Positions 36,187 to 46,381 are shown, numbered from the stretch's first letter. The stretch: 64,000 nt of DNA from Martelella sp. HB161492 (GCF_013184775.1 NZ_JAATVV010000004.1:62001-126000); one strand, 5' to 3'. Translations and numbers: made by a program. The notes: generated from the letters alone by a model not told the origin.

Positions 36187-37068
36187 ATGAAAAAAGCAAA
36201 TCAACCCGTCGCCTCGCCACATGAGTCCTTGCCAGCCCGGCCATGGAGATTTCATTTGCCCACGATCCCCTCGCCCAGTGCCGGTTCCAAAGGACGGGAG
36301 ACCGAACTGAGTTCAGCACGCGCCCTTCAGATATTCTGGATAACCCTGGTCGCCTGGTTACTGCTGCTGCTGCTGTTCTATTTTGTTCCGCAGATCGACA
36401 CGACAATCGCCCGCTCCTTTTTCCAGGAGGCGCAGTGCAGCTCCGATAGCAAGACGCTTTCCGTCTGCGGCGTTTTCCCCTATGCGCAAAATGCGTTTCT
36501 GAACGATCTTCGCGGGATCTTCTTCTATCTGCCGCCTGTCTTCGGCGTCTATCTGCTGATCCGCCTTGCGGTCATGCGCCTTGACCGCCGTGCAGGCTAT
36601 GATGCTGCGCTGGGGCGCCGGATCATGGCAGGCATCGTGTCCCTGCTGCTCGGCCCGGCTTTGCTCGTCAACGGACTGCTGAAAGAGTTCTCCCATCGCC
36701 CCCGCCCACGCAATACCGATCTCTTCGGCGGAACACTGAGCTTCGTTCCCGCCGGTGATTTCTCCGGCGCCTGCGGTTCGAACTGCTCATTCATTTCTGG
36801 AGAGGCAGCCGGTGCGGGATGGGTGTTCTGCTTTGCCCTGTTTCTGCTACCACCGCGCGCCCGTGCCGTGCTCATGCCGCCGCTCGTTGCAGCCGCGTTG
36901 ATAGCGCCAGCAATGCGTGTCGCCTTTGGTGGACATTATTTTTCAGATGCAGCACTTGGATGGCTTTCATCTGTCGTTATTTTTTCCGGGATCTGGTATC
37001 TTTTCACGCGGCACGAAGCAGCACGTCCGGCTTCACCGATAACGCACGAGACGCAAGGCAATATATGA
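36187..37068 (+). CDS. PAP2-family membrane phosphatase with an SGE variant motif
   Basis: A 293-aa inner-membrane phosphatase of the type 2 phosphatidic-acid phosphatase superfamily, with about six helices. Motif 1 is K166-EFSHRPRP, motif 3 is R244-VAFGGH-YFSD (His250 as nucleophile, Asp254). Motif 2, normally SGH, reads S204-G205-E206, so the usual proton-donor His is a Glu. Possible substrates are lipid A, phosphatidylglycerol phosphate or undecaprenyl pyrophosphate. Position just before the LPS export genes hints at lipid A or envelope lipid. AAGGGG precedes the ATG by about 9 bases. Confidence 0.85.
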   Translation: MKKANQPVASPHESLPARPWRFHLPTIPSPSAGSKGRETELSSARALQIFWITLVAWLLLLLLFYFVPQIDTTIARSFFQEAQCSSDSKTLSVCGVFPYAQNAFLNDLRGIFFYLPPVFGVYLLIRLAVMRLDRRAGYDAALGRRIMAGIVSLLLGPALLVNGLLKEFSHRPRPRNTDLFGGTLSFVPAGDFSGACGSNCSFISGEAAGAGWVFCFALFLLPPRARAVLMPPLVAAALIAPAMRVAFGGHYFSDAALGWLSSVVIFSGIWYLFTRHEAARPASPITHETQGNI

Positions 37069-37118
37069 GCATTCCGATATATGCGGTTGCTCACACAGGG
37101 ATATTCGGTTCGGCGCAT

Positions 37119-38270
37119 ATGAAAATTCTTGAACGCTATATCATGGCCCGGACTTTTCGCATGGTGCTGGCCGTGCTGCTGCCGGTCATGGCAATCCTGT
37201 GGCTCACCCAGGTGCTCGGTCGCATCAATCTGGTCACCGACAACGGCCAGTCAGCCATGTCATTCCTGACTCTCGCCACGCTGATCTTGCCCACGGTCGT
37301 CCCCACGGTTCTGCCCTTCGCGATCGTGCTCGCCGCCGCCCAGACGCTGACGGCGATGAACAATGATTCCGAGCTGGCAGTCATGGACGCTGGCGGCGCG
37401 CGGCGCAGCATCATCTACCGGCCGATTCTGTTGCTGGCCGCGGCGATGTGCGTTTTTTCATTCTCGCTGATCAATTACATCGAGCCCGCGTCGCGCGGTG
37501 AAATCCGGAAGGTGATTGCCACCGTCTATGCCGACCTCCTGTCGTCCGTGATTGAGGAAAAGACATTTCGCGAAGTCGATGACGGCCTCTATGTGCAGAT
37601 CTCCGAACGCCTGTCGGGCCGTGTGCTGCGCGGGCTTTTCGTCGCCGATTACCGTGATCCCGCCAACCCTTACATCTATTATGCGCAGGAAGGAGCGGTC
37701 GATTCGACGGGCGGCCAGCTGATCATGAAGGACGGGCAGGTCCAGAGACAGGATGCCGCCGGCAATGTTTCGATCATCCAGTTTGATTCCTACAGCTTCG
37801 ATCTTTCCGAGCTGACCAAGGACCGCAGCCAGACGGGTCGGCGCCCGTCTGACCGGGACCTGAATTTCCTGCTCAACCCCGGCAACGATCCCGATTATCT
37901 CAGGCGACCCGAGGTCTACAGGGCCGAGCTGGCGCGCCGGCTGACGGACTGGACCCTGCCCTTCATCTACGCCCTCTTCACCATCGTCATTGTTGGTGAC
38001 GCCCGTTCGCACCGCGAAAAGCGCGTTCCCCCCATGGCAAGCGCTTTCGGCCTGACACTGGTGCTGCGACTGATCTCGCACTTCGCCGCCAATGAGGCCG
38101 AAAACACGCCTGCACTTATCTATCTGATATACGGACTACCGGTGATCTGTCTGGTAATTGGCGTCGTGCTTCTGCTGCGGCCGCACAAGCTCCGGACCAG
38201 GCCCTCATGGACCCAACGTCTGCGTGAACGCTCCGGCAGAGGCGACAAGGCAACGGGAGCCGCATCATAA
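37119..38270 (+). CDS. lptF: LPS export ABC transporter permease LptF
   Basis: One of the two permeases that, with LptB, extract LPS from the inner membrane. The 383-aa YjgP/YjgQ-family protein starts MKILERYIMARTFRMVLAV, has three helices before and three after a periplasmic jellyroll domain, and NDSELAVMDAGG in the coupling helix. The open frame extends upstream to 36819 but overlaps the phosphatase gene, so the ATG at 37119 is chosen. Overlaps lptG by one base. Confidence 0.95.
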   Translation: MKILERYIMARTFRMVLAVLLPVMAILWLTQVLGRINLVTDNGQSAMSFLTLATLILPTVVPTVLPFAIVLAAAQTLTAMNNDSELAVMDAGGARRSIIYRPILLLAAAMCVFSFSLINYIEPASRGEIRKVIATVYADLLSSVIEEKTFREVDDGLYVQISERLSGRVLRGLFVADYRDPANPYIYYAQEGAVDSTGGQLIMKDGQVQRQDAAGNVSIIQFDSYSFDLSELTKDRSQTGRRPSDRDLNFLLNPGNDPDYLRRPEVYRAELARRLTDWTLPFIYALFTIVIVGDARSHREKRVPPMASAFGLTLVLRLISHFAANEAENTPALIYLIYGLPVICLVIGVVLLLRPHKLRTRPSWTQRLRERSGRGDKATGAAS

Positions 38271-39352
38271 TGCTGTTTTCAACCCTCGGCCGCTATTTCC
38301 TCCGGCGCTATATCATCACCATTCTCTGGTTCTTCGGTGGTATCTCCTCACTGATTCTGCTGATCAATTTCAGCGAGACCGTCGGCAGCATCGGCAGTAA
38401 TGTTGATAATGGCATGCTGATCGCAGCCGCCATCACAGCGCTGCAGATGCCAGCAATGCTGCAACAGACGATCCCCTTCATCGCGCTGTTTGCCTGCATG
38501 GTCACCCTTGTCACCCTGAACCGGAAATACGAGCTCGTCGTCACGCGCGCCGCGGGCATCTCGGTCTGGCAATTCATGCTGCCATTCGTGTTTGGCTCAT
38601 TCCTGCTTGGCCTCGTCAGTGTCATGGGACTGAGCCCGCTCAACGCCTGGTCCCAGCCAAAAGCCCTGCAGATGCAGACCATGGCATCGGGGAAATCCAG
38701 CCAGGACAGCAAGATCGTTCCATGGCTGCGGCAGCGCACGGGTGATCAGGATACCATTATCGGCGGGCGCCAGATCATTGATGGCGGCACGGGCCTTGCC
38801 GATGCGGTGGTGATCTATTTCGACAGCAACAACCGAATCACCCTCAGACAGGATGCCAAGATCGCCCGTCTGGGCGATGGCTGGTGGACGCTTTCGGATG
38901 TGACCGAGATTCGCCCGGGTGAAGTCTCCGTTCACCGTGATACCGCCCGTGTACAGACGAATCTGGACAAGGAATTCGTTCAGCAGAGCCTTGCGCAGCC
39001 CGAAATGGTGAGCTTTTTCGACCTGCCGCGCAAGATTGACGCGGCCAAGCAGTTCGGCATTTCGACCAAAGGCCTTGAGACTCAGTATAACTATTTGTTA
39101 TCCTTACCGATACTTTTGATCGCCATGACATTGATCGCGGCGACGGTTTGTCTGAAATTCTCTCGGTTCGCACAGTCCCCTGTCGTGATTTTCGGTGGCA
39201 TCCTGTCGGGCTTTCTGCTTTATGTGGTCAGCGTGCTTGTGAAGGCATTTGGTAGCAGCGGCGTTCTACCGCCGATATTGGCGGCGTGGATTCCGGTGAT
39301 TGTAGCGATGGCGTTGGGTTTGACCATTTTGTTGTATCAGGAGGACGGTTAG
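38270..39352 (+). CDS. lptG: LPS export ABC transporter permease LptG
   Basis: A 360-aa partner of LptF: six helices, a central periplasmic domain, start MLFSTLGRYFLRRYIITIL, and the coupling segment LNRKYELVVTRAAGISVWQF. Its ATG overlaps the TAA of lptF (TAATG), so the two are co-translated. lptD follows after 2 bases. Confidence 0.95.
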   Translation: MLFSTLGRYFLRRYIITILWFFGGISSLILLINFSETVGSIGSNVDNGMLIAAAITALQMPAMLQQTIPFIALFACMVTLVTLNRKYELVVTRAAGISVWQFMLPFVFGSFLLGLVSVMGLSPLNAWSQPKALQMQTMASGKSSQDSKIVPWLRQRTGDQDTIIGGRQIIDGGTGLADAVVIYFDSNNRITLRQDAKIARLGDGWWTLSDVTEIRPGEVSVHRDTARVQTNLDKEFVQQSLAQPEMVSFFDLPRKIDAAKQFGISTKGLETQYNYLLSLPILLIAMTLIAATVCLKFSRFAQSPVVIFGGILSGFLLYVVSVLVKAFGSSGVLPPILAAWIPVIVAMALGLTILLYQEDG

Positions 39353-39354
39353 CA

Positions 39355-41712
39355 GTGGCTCTGCGTATTTTGAGCAAACACCGTCTTGCAGGCCTGCTCG
39401 TCTCGTCCAGCCTCGTTGCGCTGTCGATGGCGACGGGTGGTGTATTCAATGCGGCCCTCGCCCAGAGCCTGCCCGCTCTGCCCTCGCAGTCCTCTGACAG
39501 TCAGGCCCCCTTCCTGCTGACGGCCAATGAACTGGTCTACAATCACGACAGCCAGAAGATCATGGCCATCGGAGGCGTGCAGATTGCCTATAATGGTTAT
39601 CGCATGGTGGCACAGCAAATCGAATATGATCAGGCGAGCGGCCGGCTGATCGCATCAGGCAAAGTCGAGATAGTCGACAGCAGCGGCAACAAGATGCATG
39701 CCGACCGTATCGATGTGACCGACGATTTCGCCAATGGCTTTGCCGATTCGATCAGCATGCGGACGGCCGACAACGTCGCCATTGCCGGGCAAAAGGCCGA
39801 GCGCCTCGACGGCAACAAGATGATTGTCGACAAGGGTATCTACACCGCTTGCGTTCCCTGCTCGGAGACACCCGACAAGCCGCCGCTCTGGCAGATCAGG
39901 GCCGAACGCGTGATTCAGGATGGCGTGACCCACACGGTGCGGCTGGAACATCCGAGTTTCGAGATTTTCGGAAAGCCGATCGCTTTGCTGCCGTCGATCT
40001 CGGTGCCCGATGGCACGGTCAAGCGCAAGGCCGGCTTCCTGTTTCCATCGATCAATTCGAGCAGCAATCTGGGCATTTCCTATTCCCAGCCCTACTACCT
40101 GCCGCTGACCCCGAGTTCGGATGTCACCTTTACCGGGACCGGCTATACGCAGCAGGGCTTCATGCTCGAAGCGGAATACCGCCAGCGCTATGCGAACGGG
40201 ACTCATACGCTTCGTCTCGCCGGCATATCCCAGGCCAACCCTGACAGCTTCGATTCCGGGACCGCCGATCAAAGCGTTGAGAATCGCGGCTTCATCGCAT
40301 CGAAGGGCAGCTTCTCCATCAACCCGCGCTGGGTTTTCGGCTGGGACGTGATGGCCCAGAGCGATAATGATTTCGCCAATACCTACAGCATTTCCGGCTA
40401 CGACGACGATACCTTCAACAATCAGGTCTATCTGCAGGGCCTCGGCAAGCGCAATTCCTTCTCCGTCACAGCGAACTATTTCGACGTGCAGGACGCAGAC
40501 ACGCATGATGCAAGCGAGAAAAAGCAGGCAACAGCGCTGCCGACGATCGACTACCAGTATTACGCCCCGGAACCGGTCTATGGCGGTGAGCTGTCGGTCA
40601 CCAGCAATCTGACCAACATCAACCGGCGCGAATCCGATATTGACAATACCTCCGTCAACACCCGATTCCTCGGCCTTGAAGGCGACAATGCGCGGCTGAC
40701 GACTGAAGTTCAGTGGCAGAAAACGTTGATCGGGCCGGCCGGGCTGGTCATGACTCCGCTGCTCGCCCTTCGGGCTGACGGCAATTACATGGATGTGACC
40801 AATCCGAATGACGTCAGCAATGTCACCTATCCTTATGCCGGCAATTTCAACAATTCCAACACGGCAGCGCGCGGTCTCGCCACGGCGGGTCTTGAAGTGC
40901 GCTATCCCTGGCTGCTGACAGACGGCAGCAATTCGAACATCATTGAGCCGATCGCCCAGATCTATGTGCGCAACAATGAGCAATATGCCGGCGAACTCAC
41001 CAATGAGGATGCCCAGAGCCTTGTGTTCGACTACACCAACCTCTTCAGCCGCGACAAGTTCTCCGGCTATGACCGTGAGGAAGGTGGAACGCGCGCCAAT
41101 GTCGGCTTCCGTTACACCGGTTCGTTTCAGGATGGCATCCTCGTCAACGGTGCATTTGGTCAGTCCTATCAGCTGGCTGGACTGAATTCCTATGCAACGG
41201 ATGACCTCACTGGCGTCGGGATTGATTCGGGCCTTGAAGATGATGTCTCCGATTTTGTCGGTGGCGCTTCCGTGAGCTTCCCCCAGGGGATTTCGCTCAA
41301 TGCCGGCGCGCGCCTGGACAAGGATTCGCTGGCGCTGAACCGTACCGATGCCGGCCTTGCATTTGACGGTGACTGGCTTGCCACGGCCTTTGCCTATAGC
41401 GCCGTCGACGCTCAGCCGGGCTACGCATATGAAACGAGCAGTCGCGAGATAAAATCGACGGGCAAGGTAAAGCTGGACAGCAACTGGTCGGTATCCGGTT
41501 CATTTACCTGGGATCTTGAGAACAATGTGATGACCCGGCGCTGGTTCGGCCTGACCTATGAGGACATCTGCACGAGCTTCTCGATCGTTTACCGGCAGAA
41601 ATGGGACACCAGCAACGCCTCGGCCGCAACCTGGCAGATCGGTGCCCAGCTGACACTGCGCACGCTCGGTGACATCGGATATGGCAGCACCGATGGCGAC
41701 AACTTTAACTAG
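39355..41712 (+). CDS. lptD: LPS-assembly protein LptD
   Basis: LptD forms the outer-membrane beta-barrel that inserts LPS. The 785-aa precursor has a signal peptide ending AALAQ. An OstA-type N-terminal domain (LTANELVYNHDSQKIMAIGG ... VEIVDSSGNKMHADRID) and a large barrel domain follow. Only three cysteines are evident: two in YTACVPCSETPDKPP and one near the end (EDICTSFSIVYRQKW). The pattern differs from the four-cysteine E. coli protein. The GTG at 39355 is preceded by AGGAGG at 10 bases. Confidence 0.94.
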   Translation: MALRILSKHRLAGLLVSSSLVALSMATGGVFNAALAQSLPALPSQSSDSQAPFLLTANELVYNHDSQKIMAIGGVQIAYNGYRMVAQQIEYDQASGRLIASGKVEIVDSSGNKMHADRIDVTDDFANGFADSISMRTADNVAIAGQKAERLDGNKMIVDKGIYTACVPCSETPDKPPLWQIRAERVIQDGVTHTVRLEHPSFEIFGKPIALLPSISVPDGTVKRKAGFLFPSINSSSNLGISYSQPYYLPLTPSSDVTFTGTGYTQQGFMLEAEYRQRYANGTHTLRLAGISQANPDSFDSGTADQSVENRGFIASKGSFSINPRWVFGWDVMAQSDNDFANTYSISGYDDDTFNNQVYLQGLGKRNSFSVTANYFDVQDADTHDASEKKQATALPTIDYQYYAPEPVYGGELSVTSNLTNINRRESDIDNTSVNTRFLGLEGDNARLTTEVQWQKTLIGPAGLVMTPLLALRADGNYMDVTNPNDVSNVTYPYAGNFNNSNTAARGLATAGLEVRYPWLLTDGSNSNIIEPIAQIYVRNNEQYAGELTNEDAQSLVFDYTNLFSRDKFSGYDREEGGTRANVGFRYTGSFQDGILVNGAFGQSYQLAGLNSYATDDLTGVGIDSGLEDDVSDFVGGASVSFPQGISLNAGARLDKDSLALNRTDAGLAFDGDWLATAFAYSAVDAQPGYAYETSSREIKSTGKVKLDSNWSVSGSFTWDLENNVMTRRWFGLTYEDICTSFSIVYRQKWDTSNASAATWQIGAQLTLRTLGDIGYGSTDGDNFN

Positions 41713-41887
41713 CAGGCGACACAACTATAACTAGCATTAGATCGTCTTGCTTTTGCCGTTGTATTTGGGCATTTGGTTGTGATGCGATAAATGGATCTGC
41801 GTCACACTTGCGACGAAGACCTGAGTGAGAGAGTGTCGGCGCGCCGCAGGACTTCGCCGACAAAACGGTTCCAGGAAAGGAAACGCT

Positions 41888-42835
41888 ATGAAAACCGCTT
41901 CATTTGGCCTTGGCGCGATCACCGCCGTGCTGATCGCAATCGGCGGTATGACGGCCGCTCCCGCCCCCACCCGCGCTGCCACGGTCGATATTGCCGTTAT
42001 CGTCAACAATGTTCCGGTCACGAATGACGATATTCGCCGACGCGCAGCCTTGTTGCGCGTCATGGGCGAAAAGGGCGACCTGAACAAGAAGGCGCGCGAA
42101 GACATGATCGATCAGGCGCTGAAGCAGGCGGAAATCGCCTTTCGCGGCATGTCGGTCACCACGGCGGATGTCGACCAGTATTACCAGGGATTCGCCAAGG
42201 CGAACCATATGACGACCGCGCAGCTGACACAGGCCATGAACCAGATCGGCGTCGGCGAAGCGCATTTCAAATATTATATCGCCATCACGCTGAGCTGGCA
42301 GCGCATTGTCGCGGCCCGTTATGGACAAAGCTCGACGCTTACAGATTCGCAGTTCATTCCGCAGCTTGAGGCCTTGGAGAAGGAGGGCAAGAAGCCCGAA
42401 ACCACCGAGTATCAGCTGAAACGGATCGTCTTTGTCGTTCCCGAATCGCAGCGCAACAGCCTGCTGGCGAAACGTCAGCGCGAAGCCGAACAGGCAAGGC
42501 CGAAATTCCCCGGCTGCGATGACGCGATCACCTTTGCCGCCGGCCTGCATGATGTGACCGTCGTCGATGTCGGCCGCTATCTCGAGCCGCAGCTGCCCGA
42601 CCCCTGGGCCAAGTCCCTGAAGGACGCCAAGGGTGATACGGGCTCGGTCTTCACCACGCCCGCGGGCGCGGAATTTCTCGCGATCTGCTCCAAATCGGTT
42701 GCCAATGACGATTACACGGCCCGTCTTCTTCTGAGCCAGAAGGAAGATGCCAGCATGGATGACCGCAAGAAGGAAAGCGACGCCTATCTCAAGGAACTTC
42801 GCGACAAGGCGCAGATCGTCACGCCTTCGAAGTAA
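41888..42835 (+). CDS. surA: SurA-type periplasmic chaperone / peptidylprolyl isomerase
   Basis: A 315-aa exported chaperone for outer-membrane proteins such as LptD, encoded just upstream. A signal peptide ends APTRAA. The SurA N-terminal domain (IAVIVNNVPVTNDDIRRRAAL ... YYQGFAKANHMTTAQLTQAM) is clear. A single weak parvulin-like domain (YQLKRIVFVVPES ... GDTGSVFTTPAGAEFLAICS) follows, in contrast to two in E. coli. The isomerase activity may be lost. AAGGAAA precedes the ATG at 41888. Confidence 0.88.
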   Translation: MKTASFGLGAITAVLIAIGGMTAAPAPTRAATVDIAVIVNNVPVTNDDIRRRAALLRVMGEKGDLNKKAREDMIDQALKQAEIAFRGMSVTTADVDQYYQGFAKANHMTTAQLTQAMNQIGVGEAHFKYYIAITLSWQRIVAARYGQSSTLTDSQFIPQLEALEKEGKKPETTEYQLKRIVFVVPESQRNSLLAKRQREAEQARPKFPGCDDAITFAAGLHDVTVVDVGRYLEPQLPDPWAKSLKDAKGDTGSVFTTPAGAEFLAICSKSVANDDYTARLLLSQKEDASMDDRKKESDAYLKELRDKAQIVTPSK

Positions 42836-42848
42836 GTGGTAAGATCGA

Positions 42849-43859
42849 ATGGACAGCAAGCTTCCGCTCGCGCTGACACAAGGCGATCCCGCGGGGATCG
42901 GCCCGGAACTGGCAGCACGTCTGTGGTTTGAACGCCGTGAAAACGGTGTCGCCCCCTTCATCTATCTCGGCGACCCGCGCATTCTTGTCGAGCGGGCCCG
43001 GATGATCGGGATTGATCTGCCCATAGCGGTCTCAGCGCCTGAAACCGCGCTCGCCACCTTTGATACGGCTTTGCCGGTGTTCACCATTGATGCCGGCATC
43101 CCGGTTCAGCCGGGCGAACCGGACCCGCGATCGGCGCCGGGCACGATCAGCGCCATCGAAACGGCGGTGCGCTTCACCATGCGCGGCAAGACGGCAGCCG
43201 TCGTCACCAATCCGATTGCAAAATCCGTGCTCTATCAGTCCGGTTTTTCCTATCCGGGCCACACGGAATTTCTGGCGGCGCTTTCGCAGGGCGAAACCGG
43301 TCAAGCCGTCATGCCGGTGATGATGCTGGCCTGCCCGCAGCTGCGGGTGGTGCCGATCACCATTCACATTGCGCTGTCGCGGGTGCCCGATAGCCTCACC
43401 GCTGATCTGATTGTCGAGACCGCCCGCATCACGGCGCATGACCTGCGGGTGAAATTTGGCATTGAGCGCCCGCGTCTGGCCTTTGCCGGGCTCAACCCGC
43501 ATGCGGGCGAAGATGGGGCAATGGGCACGGAAGAACAGACGATCATCCGTCCAGCTCTCGCCAGCCTGCGCGATGAGGGGATTGACGTCATCGGTCCGCT
43601 TCCGGCGGATACGATGTTTCATGCCGCCGCCCGCCAGAATTATGATGTTGCGCTTTGCATGTATCACGATCAGGCGCTGATACCGGTCAAAACGCTGGGC
43701 TTTGATGATGGCGTGAATGTCACGCTTGGCCTTCCATTCATCCGCACATCACCCGATCACGGCACAGCCTTCGGCATTGCCGGCAAGGGCGTTGCACGGG
43801 TCGAGAGCCTGCTTTCGGCCGCAAAGATGGCGGCTGCCATGGCGGAGGCGTCGAAATGA
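42849..43859 (+). CDS. pdxA: 4-hydroxythreonine-4-phosphate dehydrogenase
   Basis: PdxA oxidises 4-phosphohydroxy-L-threonine in pyridoxal-phosphate synthesis. The 336-aa protein begins [17 protein letters not shown], has metal-ligand His residues in YPGHTEFLA and AGLNPHAGE, and [11 protein letters not shown] plus [17 protein letters not shown] near the end. It follows surA by 13 bases and overlaps rsmA by 4 bases, an order kept across many Gram-negative bacteria. Confidence 0.96.
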   Translation: MDSKLPLALTQGDPAGIGPELAARLWFERRENGVAPFIYLGDPRILVERARMIGIDLPIAVSAPETALATFDTALPVFTIDAGIPVQPGEPDPRSAPGTISAIETAVRFTMRGKTAAVVTNPIAKSVLYQSGFSYPGHTEFLAALSQGETGQAVMPVMMLACPQLRVVPITIHIALSRVPDSLTADLIVETARITAHDLRVKFGIERPRLAFAGLNPHAGEDGAMGTEEQTIIRPALASLRDEGIDVIGPLPADTMFHAAARQNYDVALCMYHDQALIPVKTLGFDDGVNVTLGLPFIRTSPDHGTAFGIAGKGVARVESLLSAAKMAAAMAEASK

Positions 43860-44689
43860 GCGCCATTGATGACCTGCCGCCGCTGCGTGACGTGCTGGCC
43901 ACCCATGGGCTGAACGCGAAAAAGGCACTCGGACAGAATTTTCTTCTCGATCTCAACCTGACCCAGAAAATCGCCCGCACGGCCGGTAATCTCGAAGGTG
44001 CCCATGTTATCGAGGTTGGTCCCGGGCCGGGCGGGCTGACGCGGGCAATCCTGTCGCTTGGCGTCGCAAAGCTGACGGTGATCGAACGCGATCCACGCTG
44101 CCTGCCGGCGCTTCAGCAGATTTCCGATCACTATCCGGGTAAAGTCGAGATTATCGAGGGCGACGCGCTGAAGACCGATTTTGCCGCACTGGCCAGTGGC
44201 GACAAGATCAAGATCATCGCCAACCTGCCCTATAATGTCGGCACCCAGTTGCTGGTAAACTGGCTGCTGCCGGAGGCCTGGCCACCCTACTGGACGTCGC
44301 TGACGCTGATGTTTCAGAAGGAAGTCGCCGAACGTGTCACGGCTGATGCCGGCGACAGCGCCTATGGCCGCCTTGGCGTTCTCGCAGGCTGGCGCACGGA
44401 TGCGAAAATAGCCTTCGATGTCCCGCCCCAGGCCTTCACGCCGCCGCCAAAGGTAACGTCAAGCGTTGTCCATCTGACGCCACTCGAAACGCCGATCGCC
44501 GTCAAAGCGCAGACGCTGGAACGCGTGACCCATGCGGCCTTCGGCCAGCGGCGCAAAATGCTGCGACAGAGCCTCAAGAGCCTTGGCGGCGAAGCATTGC
44601 TGGCCCGCGCAGCCATTGAGCCGACGCGGCGCGCCGAGACGCTGGATGTCGCCGAATTCTGCAGGCTGGCGGCAGCGCTTGAAGACTAG
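43856..44689 (+). CDS. rsmA: 16S rRNA dimethyladenosine transferase
   Basis: RsmA (KsgA) dimethylates two adenosines in the 3' hairpin of 16S rRNA. The 277-aa protein has [10 protein letters not shown], the SAM-binding [14 protein letters not shown], the catalytic [15 protein letters not shown] and the C-terminal [12 protein letters not shown]. It is the last gene of the lptFGD-surA-pdxA run. Its TAG stop is contributed by the terminal repeat of element copy C. Confidence 0.96.
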   Translation: MSAIDDLPPLRDVLATHGLNAKKALGQNFLLDLNLTQKIARTAGNLEGAHVIEVGPGPGGLTRAILSLGVAKLTVIERDPRCLPALQQISDHYPGKVEIIEGDALKTDFAALASGDKIKIIANLPYNVGTQLLVNWLLPEAWPPYWTSLTLMFQKEVAERVTADAGDSAYGRLGVLAGWRTDAKIAFDVPPQAFTPPPKVTSSVVHLTPLETPIAVKAQTLERVTHAAFGQRRKMLRQSLKSLGGEALLARAAIEPTRRAETLDVAEFCRLAAALED

Positions 44690-44838
44690 AGCGCCGTGCG
44701 TCCTTTTGGACGCACCAGGACACTCTATCTTATTGAATCTACGTATCATTCTTTTCGAAGATCGATTCAGATCTTCGAGCCGATGCGCTGATCACAAGGC
44801 AAGAGTGCGTCTGCCTCCGAATGGCCGAATGCGCTCTA
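44687..44838. repeat. Complete palindromic repeat element, copy C
   Basis: A 152-bp element with terminal inverted repeats TAGAGCGC (44687-44694) and GCGCTCTA (44831-44838). The two ends provide the TAG stop codons of the convergent genes rsmA and gmk. Inside are the hairpins TGCGTCC-TTTT-GGACGCA (44697-44714) and TCGAAGAT/ATCTTCGA (44755-44778). It shares its left 100 bases with copies A and B. Confidence 0.85.
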
Positions 44839-45480
44839 TTCACCCTTCAGCAGCATGTCGACATGATGCGGGATGACATTCTGATAGGTCCGTTTAGCCC
44901 GTTCGGCAATCATGATCGAACGCACCTGATCATAGGCCTCTTCAAGATTGTCATTGATGACGACATATTCGTAGTCGCGCCAGCGCTCGATCTCGCCAAT
45001 CGCATTTTTCAGCCGGACATCCATCGCCGCCTTGCTGTCCTCGGCCCGCGCCTGCAGACGCGCTTTCAGTTCCTTCATCGAAGGCGGCAAAACGAAGATC
45101 CCGACGACATCATCAGGCATCTGCTGCTTGAGCTGCTCGGCGCCCTGAACGTCGATATCGAAAAGCACGTCCCGGCCGGCGGCGAGTGACTTTTCAACCG
45201 CAGCTCTGGGCGTTGCGTAGTAGTTGCCGTGAACCTGGGCCCACTCAAGAAAGGCGCCCTCGTCGCGGCGCGTCTTGAATGCCTCTTCGCTCATGAAGAA
45301 GTAGTGCACGCCTTCCTGCTCGCTCTTGCGGATCGGCCGCGTGGTCGCGCTGATGGACAGGTCAATCATCGGATCCTCGGCCAGCAGTCTGCGGGCAATC
45401 GTCGATTTCCCCGCGCCTGATGGTGCAGCCAGAACCAGCATCACGCCTCGACGTTTAACGGTTACGCTTTGATCGGCCAT
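44836..45480 (-). CDS. gmk: Guanylate kinase
   Basis: Phosphorylates GMP to GDP. The 214-aa protein has the P-loop APSGAGKSTI, SISATTRP and HYFFMSEEAF in the GMP-binding region, and LFDIDVQGAEQLK. Last gene of the fab-mltG-yicC run, separated from yicC by 13 bases. Its stop codon lies in the terminal repeat of element C. Confidence 0.96.
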   Translation of the reverse strand: MADQSVTVKRRGVMLVLAAPSGAGKSTIARRLLAEDPMIDLSISATTRPIRKSEQEGVHYFFMSEEAFKTRRDEGAFLEWAQVHGNYYATPRAAVEKSLAAGRDVLFDIDVQGAEQLKQQMPDDVVGIFVLPPSMKELKARLQARAEDSKAAMDVRLKNAIGEIERWRDYEYVVINDNLEEAYDQVRSIMIAERAKRTYQNVIPHHVDMLLKGE

Positions 45481-45493
45481 TCAGCCCCCCATC

Positions 45494-46381
45494 CTATTCG
45501 ACATTTTGAACCTGTTCGCGAAGCTGGTCGATGACCACTTTCAGTTCGAGACCGGCCGTTGTCACCGCAACGGCATTCGATTTCGAGCAGATCGTGTTGG
45601 TTTCACGATTAAATTCCTGCGCCAGAAAATCAAGCTTGCGCCCGCAGGGCCCGCCTTCTGCCAGAAGCGTCCGCACGGCTGCCACATGGGCATGCAGACG
45701 GTCGATCTCTTCCTGCAGATCGGCCCTGGTCGCCAGAAGCGCGGCTTCGGCATAAAGCCGGTCCGGATCAAGCGAGGGCTGGGCATCGACAAGACGCGCC
45801 ACCTGCTCGCGGAGCCGCAGGGCAATTGCATCGGCACTGCGCGACGGGTCCTGCTCAACCCGCACCGTCAGCTGCTCGATCCTGTCAATCTGCCCGAGAA
45901 GCACGGCGGCAATCTTCTCACCCTCGGCCCGGCGCATGTCGACAAGGTGCGAAAGCGCTGCGTCGAAACCGGCAAGAATGGATGCATCACGCGCGGCAAG
46001 GGCCGCATCATCCTCTTCCGCTTCCTTGAAATCGGCAATTCCGCGAATGCCAAGCAAACCTTCCAGCGAAAGCGGCGCCGGATCGATCCTGTCGCCGAGC
46101 CTTTCCTTCAGTGCCAGAACCGCGTTCAGCACGGTCTCATTGACCACCAGATCGAGCCGGCTGTCGGCAAGCGAAACCGAAAGCGCAATCTGCAGATTGC
46201 CCCGCGTCAGCAGCGTTCCGGCGCGCGTTCTGAGCTCGGTTTCGAGATGTTCAAAACCGGAAGGCAGGCGAAGTCGGAGGTCAAGCCCCTTGCCATTGAC
46301 CGAACGCAGCTCGAAACTCCAGCGATAACGCCCTTCCTGGCCGCTGGCGCTTGCAAAGCCGGTCATTGACTGCACAGCCAT
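45494..46381 (-). CDS. yicC: YicC/YloC-family endoribonuclease
   Basis: A 295-aa protein of the YicC family, shown in E. coli to be an endoribonuclease. Start MAVQSMTGFASASG, the RSVNGKGLDLRLRLP segment and the C-terminal KLDFLAQEFNRETNTICSKS are the family hallmarks. In many bacteria, as here, it is next to gmk and downstream of mltG. Confidence 0.93.
   Translation of the reverse strand: MAVQSMTGFASASGQEGRYRWSFELRSVNGKGLDLRLRLPSGFEHLETELRTRAGTLLTRGNLQIALSVSLADSRLDLVVNETVLNAVLALKERLGDRIDPAPLSLEGLLGIRGIADFKEAEEDDAALAARDASILAGFDAALSHLVDMRRAEGEKIAAVLLGQIDRIEQLTVRVEQDPSRSADAIALRLREQVARLVDAQPSLDPDRLYAEAALLATRADLQEEIDRLHAHVAAVRTLLAEGGPCGRKLDFLAQEFNRETNTICSKSNAVAVTTAGLELKVVIDQLREQVQNVE

Noticed and set aside
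39655-40983. A minus-strand open frame of 442 codons inside lptD
   Set aside because: Antisense shadow of a clear LptD; no start signal and no family resemblance.
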